From Gallionella sp. (GTDB lineage: Bacteria; Pseudomonadota; Gammaproteobacteria; Burkholderiales; Gallionellaceae): a stretch of DNA of 27,926 nt. The notes beneath the pieces are model-generated. The model was not told where the DNA came from. It was given only the letters and a program-made list of their open reading frames with translations, and did no database searches. Of the stretch, positions 22,949 to 27,926 are shown piece by piece. The stretch covers positions 1 to 27,926 of the forward strand of contig JAUSMR010000013.1 of assembly GCA_030645955.1 (NCBI GenBank). Reading direction: 5' to 3'. How positions within the stretch are numbered: the stretch's first letter is position 1; each line of letters begins with the position of its first letter. A program made the position numbers and the translations under genes.

Positions 22949-24382
22949 TTATGCGTTGGCAGGTACGGCTTTGGCATCGCGCACGGCACTTGCCTGGCGC
23001 ACGGTCATAACGATGTTGTACAGCGCTATCCACGAACCCAGATGGAAAATGACCCCGCCGACGGCACGCATCGCATAGTAGGGGTGCATCTCGGAAACAG
23101 ATTCAACGAAGGTATGGGTCAGCGTGCCGTATTCGTCATAGTCGCGCCACATCAAACCCTGCATGATGCCGGACACCCACATCGCCACGATGTAAACTAC
23201 CGTGCCGATGGTTGCCAGCCAGAAGTGCGTATTGACCAAACTTTCAGAGTACATTTTTTCCACACCCCACAGTTTTTTCACCATGTGGTACATCGCGCCG
23301 TAGGCTACCATCGCTACCCAGCCCAACGCGCCGGAGTGCACATGACCTATTGTCCAGTCGGTGTAGTGAGACAAGGCATTCACCGTCTTGATCGACATCA
23401 CCGGGCCTTCAAAGGTGGACATCGCATAGAACGCCAGGGAAACCACCAGAAAGCGCAGGATATAGTCGGTGCGCAGCTTGTCCCATGCACCGGACAGCGT
23501 CATCATGCCGTTCATCGCGCCACCCCAGGACGGGATGATCATTGCCAGAGAAACGGCGGCGCCCAATGAACCGGTCCAGTCAGGCAACGCGGTATATTGC
23601 AGATGATGCGCTCCCAGCCATACGTAGCCGAAGGTTAATGCCCAGAAGTGCAGTACGGACAGGCGATAGGAAAACACCGGGCGACCCGATTGCTTGGGCA
23701 CGAAGTAATACATGATGCCCAGAAAACCACTGGTCAGATAAAAGCCCACCGCATTATGGCCCCACCACCATTGAATCATGGCATCTTGCACACCAGAGTA
23801 GATCGAGTAGGAATTGGTCAGGCTCACCGGAATAGCCAGACTATTCACGACATGCAAGTAGGTGATCATGATGATCATGCTCATGGTGAACCAGTTGGAC
23901 ACATAGATATGCGAAGTCTTGCGGATCGCAACGGTCATGATGTGATTCAAACCAAACGACAGCCAAACCACTGCAATCAGGATATCAATCGGCCATGCCA
24001 GCTCGGCATACTCCTTGCCCTGAGTCATTCCCAGCGGCAGGGTGATCACCGCCAATACGATGATCAGATTCCAGCCCCAGAAGGTGAACCACGCCAGGCC
24101 ATTGCTCCACAGCCTGGTCGCACCGGTGCGCTGCACCATATAGAAACCGGTTCCCATCAGCACGCAGCCGCCGAACGCAAAAATCACCGCATTGGTATGC
24201 AGCGGGCGCAAACGCCCGAAAGTGAGTTCAGGAATGTCGAAGTTCAAAAACGGCCACGCCAATTCCGACGCGATCCACACGCCGAGCAGCGTGCCTACCA
24301 CAGCATAGATAGCGGCCGCGATGGTGAACCATCGGACCACCTCCATATCGTACTTAATCGGTGTCGCTTGAATTGCTTCCAC
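22949..24382 (-). CDS. ccoN: cbb3 oxidase catalytic subunit CcoN
   Basis: This 477-residue, 12-helix haem-copper oxidase subunit carries the low-spin haem ligand in [11 protein letters not shown], the CuB region [13 protein letters not shown], the [11 protein letters not shown] pair and [10 protein letters not shown] with the haem ligands. These are C-family (cbb3) signatures. It reduces oxygen with high affinity and pumps protons. The GTG start at 24382 follows AAGGGGGGG and gives the normal length; a longer frame to 24451 would be atypical. It heads the ccoNOQP operon, with an FNR box about 190 bases upstream. Confidence 0.97.
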   Translation of the reverse strand: MEAIQATPIKYDMEVVRWFTIAAAIYAVVGTLLGVWIASELAWPFLNFDIPELTFGRLRPLHTNAVIFAFGGCVLMGTGFYMVQRTGATRLWSNGLAWFTFWGWNLIIVLAVITLPLGMTQGKEYAELAWPIDILIAVVWLSFGLNHIMTVAIRKTSHIYVSNWFTMSMIIMITYLHVVNSLAIPVSLTNSYSIYSGVQDAMIQWWWGHNAVGFYLTSGFLGIMYYFVPKQSGRPVFSYRLSVLHFWALTFGYVWLGAHHLQYTALPDWTGSLGAAVSLAMIIPSWGGAMNGMMTLSGAWDKLRTDYILRFLVVSLAFYAMSTFEGPVMSIKTVNALSHYTDWTIGHVHSGALGWVAMVAYGAMYHMVKKLWGVEKMYSESLVNTHFWLATIGTVVYIVAMWVSGIMQGLMWRDYDEYGTLTHTFVESVSEMHPYYAMRAVGGVIFHLGSWIALYNIVMTVRQASAVRDAKAVPANA

Positions 24383-24540
24383 AGTACCCCCCCTTAGAAC
24401 CAAGTTAATGACAATGTGATATTTACCCTCCAACCGCGAGACAAAGAACACACTTCTTCATTACATCTTAAACAACCGCACAATCAACATGACCAATACG
24501 CCACAAAACAGCTCATTCAGCCTTTGCCGCAATAATGCGT

Positions 24541-24582
24541 AACATAACTGCAAACATGTAACCATTCACTGATTTGAGTCAA
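24541..24582 (-). promoter_or_regulatory. FNR-dependent ccoN promoter
   Basis: CTGATTTGAGTCAA (24569-24582) matches 8 of 10 defined FNR positions. On the minus strand TATGTT (24541-24546, 4 of 6) lies at the -10 distance expected for FNR at -41.5, giving a start near 24534 and a leader of about 150 bases. The same geometry is seen at hemN, which strengthens both calls. Confidence 0.7.
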
Positions 24583-24646
24583 CCAAACTGCATTATCACA
24601 CCCGCAATTCCGACAAAAAAAGTCGGCAACTGTTGGCACAGACAGG

Positions 24647-25408
24647 CTAGCCACGGGCGATGGTCTTGAGACGAGCCAAATCGTGAATCTGCACTTGCCG
24701 CCGTTCGGTGGTCAGCAGTCCATCATCCTGAAAACGAGTGAACACGCGGCACACTGTTTCCTCGGCCATGCCGAGATAATTGCCGATGTCGCTACGTGAC
24801 ATGCTCAAGTTAAACTTGGTGGGAGAGTAATTGCGCTTCTGAAAGCGCCGTGAAAAGCCCAGCAGAAAAGTGGCCAAACGCTCATCGGCATTCTTCTTCC
24901 CGAGCAACAGCATCAACTCCTGATTGTCGAGAATTTCATGGCTCATGATCTTGATCACCTGCTGGCGTACGGATGGAACTTCCTCGCAGTACATTTCCAG
25001 CACATCAAGGGGCACTTCGCACACCATCGTGGTTTCCAGCGCCTTGGCTTCGCTGGTGGTGTGAATGGCGGCGATAGCAGCCAAACCAAGCAATTCGCCG
25101 GGAATGTGAATGCCGGTTATTTGCATCCGTCCGTCATCGGTCAGGACATAAGTTTTGACTGAGCCGCAGCGGATTGCGTAGATAGCGCGCTGAGGCTCGC
25201 CAATCCGATAAAGCAAATCGCCGCGCTTGAGCAGCCTGCGGTTTCTGACAATCGTTTCTGGCAGGCTAAGATCGGCATCCGGACCATTCACCTCGCGGCA
25301 TAAACCAAAGATGCCGCAATCCTTGCAGGTAATCGGGGAACAAACTTCATTAGCCGCAGCGCGTGCGACCGTAGTCTGATCCGACATCATCCGTACAACA
25401 GCTGACAT
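24647..25408 (-). CDS. Second FNR-type regulator, with an altered recognition helix
   Basis: This 253-residue CRP/FNR protein has cluster cysteines 28, 31 and 37 (C-x2-C-x5-C) plus Cys130 (MVCEVP), matching the four ligands of E. coli FNR. Cys23 is extra. The body (LLLGKKNADERLATFLLGFSRR type) is closer to E. coli FNR than the copy at 12391. In the helix-turn-helix, MSRSDIGNYLGMAEETVCR has Glu217 and Arg221 but Cys220 where FNR has Ser212, one of the base-reading residues. It lies upstream of ccoN on the same strand. A TTGAAC-N8-GTTCAA repeat lies upstream of it. It is probably an oxygen sensor of the same regulon, perhaps with shifted DNA preference. Confidence 0.92.
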   Translation of the reverse strand: MSAVVRMMSDQTTVARAAANEVCSPITCKDCGIFGLCREVNGPDADLSLPETIVRNRRLLKRGDLLYRIGEPQRAIYAIRCGSVKTYVLTDDGRMQITGIHIPGELLGLAAIAAIHTTSEAKALETTMVCEVPLDVLEMYCEEVPSVRQQVIKIMSHEILDNQELMLLLGKKNADERLATFLLGFSRRFQKRNYSPTKFNLSMSRSDIGNYLGMAEETVCRVFTRFQDDGLLTTERRQVQIHDLARLKTIARG

Positions 25409-25480
25409 GATTATTCACCCAAAAACAATTTTACATAACTGGAACAGGCGATATTTTTATACAAATCAGGTTCGCGCCTT

Positions 25481-25500
25481 TTGAACATGCCATAGTTCAA
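25481..25500. promoter_or_regulatory. Inverted repeat upstream of the second FNR gene
   Basis: TTGAAC and GTTCAA face each other across eight bases, about 75-90 bases before the start codon. The spacing does not fit an FNR box (N4 between TTGAT half-sites). It could be an operator for another dimeric regulator controlling this gene. Confidence 0.4.
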
Positions 25501-25634
25501 ATTTAAGTTACAAATGTGAATTTTTGACATTCTTAAAACTTTTATCCGTGCAGCAACTGAATAATAGCTGTTTGACGGTCATTGATGTACAAAAACATTT
25601 ACCCTGCTTGGCGACAAAAAGGAAATGCCAGGCT

Positions 25635-25751
25635 TCAACCGCTGCTGACGACACAGAAGATTTCTACGGTTTTGCCCAAAAACTCGCGCGAAACTTTCTC
25701 AATACGCCCCGAATAACCGGGCGGCACTCCCTGGAGCAGCAGATCATCCAA
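25635..25751 (-). pseudogene. Possible gene remnant, 38 codons
   Basis: A minus-strand frame beginning at a TTG reads LDDLLLQGVPPGYSGRIEKV and continues REFLGKTVEIFCVV. Composition resembles a real protein, but it lacks a ribosome site and an ATG and ends after 38 codons. I cannot name the family. It lies in the 440-base gap between the second FNR gene and ctaA, which otherwise holds only the inverted repeat. Confidence 0.25.
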
Positions 25752-25848
25752 TAGATGTTAAAAAGCGCTAACTGGGTTGCTCAGAGCAGAAAGTGAAGCC
25801 ACACTGTGGTTTTTGTGTCCGGAAAACTGCGCTAATTTACCGCGCTGA

Positions 25849-26796
25849 TTAAAGCTTGGTTCCGCCTGTATTATTGTTGAGCCTGAATGATAACAACACC
25901 AGCGTGACCAACAACAGCATCGCCACCGCATTATGCAAGACCGCGCCTGCAAGCGACAACCCGATCAGCACATTGGAGACACCAAGCACGAACTGAAGCA
26001 CAACCAATCCCAGGATGGCCTTGCCAATTTTGTGCAGCCCCTCCACCGCCATTACTTTTGCGGAAAGCCAGCCCAAATATAAAACAGTAAGCAGCGCGCC
26101 GAACCGATGCATCCAGTGAATCGCCGTCAGCTTTTCCACGGAAAGCGGAGTAATGAAATTATCCAAGCCGTATGAAAAGTCCATCGGCGGCAGCAGTGAG
26201 CCTTTGCAGAGAGGAAACTCAGTGCAGGCAAGCGCGGCGAAATTGGAACTAACCCACCCGCCCAGCATGATCTGAACCAGCAGCAGCGCAATACCAAGCC
26301 ACGAAAAAGTGCGCCATTTCTGCACCTCGCCGGCATCAAATGTACCAGCCGGTGCCATCTGTTTCAGCGCGATCCAAATCAACAGCGTCAGCATGGCAAT
26401 CCCGCCCGCCAGATGCACCGAGACGATAACTGGTCGCGGCAGATGGTAAAAAGCCCAAATACCGAATACAGCCAGAAACGCCATTAATCCCAACAACAAG
26501 GTTGGAAGCAAAGGCGATTGCCGCAACTCCTTACGCTTCTTCCACGAAAGCCCACAAACTGCGATGGCAAGAATACCCAGCAACTGCACCACCTGGCTAT
26601 GCAACTTCCACTGCCATGAGGTATGTCCGCGCGCAGCTCCAGCCTGAGGTAGCTGTCTTTCCTTCAACGCGTTTTCCTCATAGCAGGCAGGCCAGTTGGC
26701 GCAGCCAAGGCCAGCATCGGAAAGCCGTGCATAAGCACTCAGGACAACTGCGAAAAAGGCGAGCAAAAAGGTCGCCAGAACAAGTTTTAGATACAT
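25849..26796 (-). CDS. ctaA: Haem A synthase / cytochrome oxidase assembly protein CtaA
   Basis: This 315-residue protein has about eight membrane helices in two related halves. LSDAGLGCANWPACY near 25-40 and the matching SNFAALACTEFPLCKG near 185-200 each carry the extracytoplasmic cysteine pair of CtaA/Cox15. Haem-ligand histidines appear in KLHSQVVQ, SVHLAGG, IHWMHR and LHNAVAM. It oxidises haem O to haem A. cbb3 oxidases do not use haem A, so an aa3-type oxidase is expected elsewhere in the genome. No ctaB or ctaG is adjacent in this window. Confidence 0.92.
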   Translation of the reverse strand: MYLKLVLATFLLAFFAVVLSAYARLSDAGLGCANWPACYEENALKERQLPQAGAARGHTSWQWKLHSQVVQLLGILAIAVCGLSWKKRKELRQSPLLPTLLLGLMAFLAVFGIWAFYHLPRPVIVSVHLAGGIAMLTLLIWIALKQMAPAGTFDAGEVQKWRTFSWLGIALLLVQIMLGGWVSSNFAALACTEFPLCKGSLLPPMDFSYGLDNFITPLSVEKLTAIHWMHRFGALLTVLYLGWLSAKVMAVEGLHKIGKAILGLVVLQFVLGVSNVLIGLSLAGAVLHNAVAMLLLVTLVLLSFRLNNNTGGTKL

Positions 26797-26999
26797 GCGA
26801 TATGTTCCTGGTACGCCATGTTCGGAAGGAGAATCTGCTTGGGCAAAACGTGTTTTCTGGATTAATCCTGAGACGCCGTGCTAGCGTCGCAGATTACCGA
26901 ACAGTAAATCAAGGAGTGCGCCGCCCCCGGGTTAACGTATGTTGAGTGTATCACTTCAAACGCGACGCATAACCCAGCGAATCCACTGCCTGCCAAGCC

Positions 27000-27611
27000 T
27001 TATTTCGGGCAGCCGCTATTATTGATGCTTCTGTCCGGCATGGTAGTCCTGCAAAATCTTGCGCCCTCCAGAATGGTGTTGCGCAAATCCGTACCGATCA
27101 GCGTGGCCTCCGTAAGATCAACGCGCGTTAGGTTGGCATTGACCAAGAGGGCCATGACAAATACCGCCCCCTTTGCATTGGCACCTGTCAGATCGGCTCC
27201 TTTAAGATTGGCCAGTGACAAATCTGCGCCTGCAAGGTTGGCTTCCCTAAGGTTGGCATCCGGCAAAGAGCTTTGTGACAGATTGGCTTTGGTAAGATTT
27301 GCATGCGACAAGTTTGCACCAGTCATATACGTTTCGGACAGGTTGGTCTCTGCCAGGTTGGCGTTGGATAAATTTGCTTTTACCAGGTTAACCTCCGTAA
27401 TTTTGCCAGCGCTCAGATTGGCTCCCGACAGATTGGCACCCGACAGATCAGCTCCAGACAAATTTGACCTGGTCAAATTAGCGCCGGAAAGATTGACCTT
27501 TGGGCAACTTGTTTTTCGTTTGATCTGGCAACCATTGACAGTTTGCTGTGCCTCGGCTGAGGATGAAAACAATATAGCGATAATTAATGACCCGCTTGCA
27601 AAAACTTTCAC
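27000..27611 (-). CDS. Exported pentapeptide-repeat protein
   Basis: This 203-residue protein starts at a GTG behind GAGGA. It has a signal peptide (residues 1-21, ending AEA), then about 30 consecutive A(N/D)LXX repeats from residue 40 to 180 that should form a right-handed quadrilateral beta-helix. Two cysteine pairs, at the head (CQIKRKTSC) and tail (FCRTT...NSGCPK), may cap it by disulfides. Secretion separates it from the cytoplasmic Qnr/MfpA gyrase-binding type. Its role is unknown; a periplasmic scaffold is one possibility. No operon partner is seen. Confidence 0.9.
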   Translation of the reverse strand: MKVFASGSLIIAILFSSSAEAQQTVNGCQIKRKTSCPKVNLSGANLTRSNLSGADLSGANLSGANLSAGKITEVNLVKANLSNANLAETNLSETYMTGANLSHANLTKANLSQSSLPDANLREANLAGADLSLANLKGADLTGANAKGAVFVMALLVNANLTRVDLTEATLIGTDLRNTILEGARFCRTTMPDRSINNSGCPK

Positions 27612-27677
27612 AGGATTCCTCTTTCACATTTAAAGCCGCGCAACCGATAGCAGAGTATTTTTCAATCCAGAAATGAA

Positions 27678-27785
27678 CCTGGAAAAAGCAGTTGGCGGGG
27701 TGGTAGGTGCGAATTTATTCGCACTACCAGAGCATCACAACGCATTGAAGCAACATAATATTTTCTGCCAACTGCTTTTTCTAGG
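27678..27785. repeat. MITE-like element with terminal inverted repeats (copy B)
   Basis: CCTGGAAAAAGCAGTTGGC (27678-27696) and GCCAACTGCTTTTTCTAGG (27767-27785) are inverted repeats with one mismatch. Next to the left end lies the hairpin 27702-27728 with GGTAGGTGCGAAT-type arms. The block GCAGTTGGCGGGGTGG is shared with copy A at 147-297, in the opposite orientation. No ORF is inside. Confidence 0.75.
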
Positions 27786-27926
27786 ATAATGCGCGCGTCA
27801 AGAAATCCGGGGCGCGGGGAGCAAGGTCGCTTCTGTGTCACTGCTGTAATACAAAAGCCCTTTCCCCACCCTCACCCTTTTTTATTTTGCAGATGGCAGG
27901 ATGTTTTACCGGCATGTTTTCCGAGG
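27786..27926. other. Window end, no gene seen
   Basis: After the mobile element there is only a pyrimidine-rich stretch (CCCTTTCCCCACCCTCACCC near 27858-27878). I see no start codon with a ribosome site and no hairpin worth naming. Confidence 0.4.

Noticed and set aside
27022..27633. Plus-strand open frame of 203 codons
   Set aside because: It is the mirror of the pentapeptide-repeat gene; the regular repeats keep the opposite strand free of stops.

Overview
The window reads as chromosomal DNA of a respiratory, microaerophilic to facultatively anaerobic betaproteobacterium. Protein styles and the cbb3, hemN and FNR content suggest a Nitrosomonadales/Gallionellaceae-like lineage, but this is a guess from gene content and no rRNA is present. 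Nearly all genes are on the minus strand, and almost all recognisable functions serve low-oxygen respiration.

Layout. (a) 1-3600: a partial gene, a mobile element with terminal inverted repeats, then a two-gene minus-strand unit encoding an exported NosZ-like beta-propeller/cupredoxin protein and a monohaem cytochrome c. A perfect FNR box lies upstream. (b) 3900-5314: a small unknown gene and an exported transglutaminase-like protein. (c) 5600-9453: mutY and a large AsmA-family gene with an internal tandem duplication. (d) 9426-10894: a RAYT (REP-associated tyrosine transposase) module between two 122-bp direct repeats, each carrying the hemN 3' end, a large palindrome and the asmA 5' end. 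(e) 10886-13116: hemN and an fnr gene diverging from a shared FNR box. (f) 13191-14398: a membrane-anchored unknown protein behind two overlapping mini-ORFs, and a small winged-helix-like protein. (g) 14511-17230: ccoS and ccoI. (h) 17231-18512: a repeat-rich stretch with acyP and an NTF2-like gene. (i) 18672-24382: ccoNOQP, an intrinsic terminator, then ccoG and fixH. An FNR box with a well-spaced -10 lies upstream of ccoN, and a second FNR-like regulator follows. (j) 25849-27611: ctaA and an exported pentapeptide-repeat protein.

How they work together. Two [4Fe-4S]-type FNR proteins probably sense oxygen and switch on the cbb3 oxidase, oxygen-independent haem synthesis (hemN) and the NosZ-like/cytochrome unit. 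CcoI, CcoS, CcoG and FixH supply copper and assembly functions to the oxidase.

Most unusual items. The NosZ-like protein keeps most Cu-site motifs, but one CuA histidine appears replaced by methionine and one CuZ histidine by glutamate; no nosR/D/F/Y/L genes are in view. A family of multi-stem hairpin repeats is present in at least four copies, with compensatory changes in its stems. The RAYT module preserves a clear record of its insertion and duplication. A TIR-bounded hairpin element occurs at both ends of the window.
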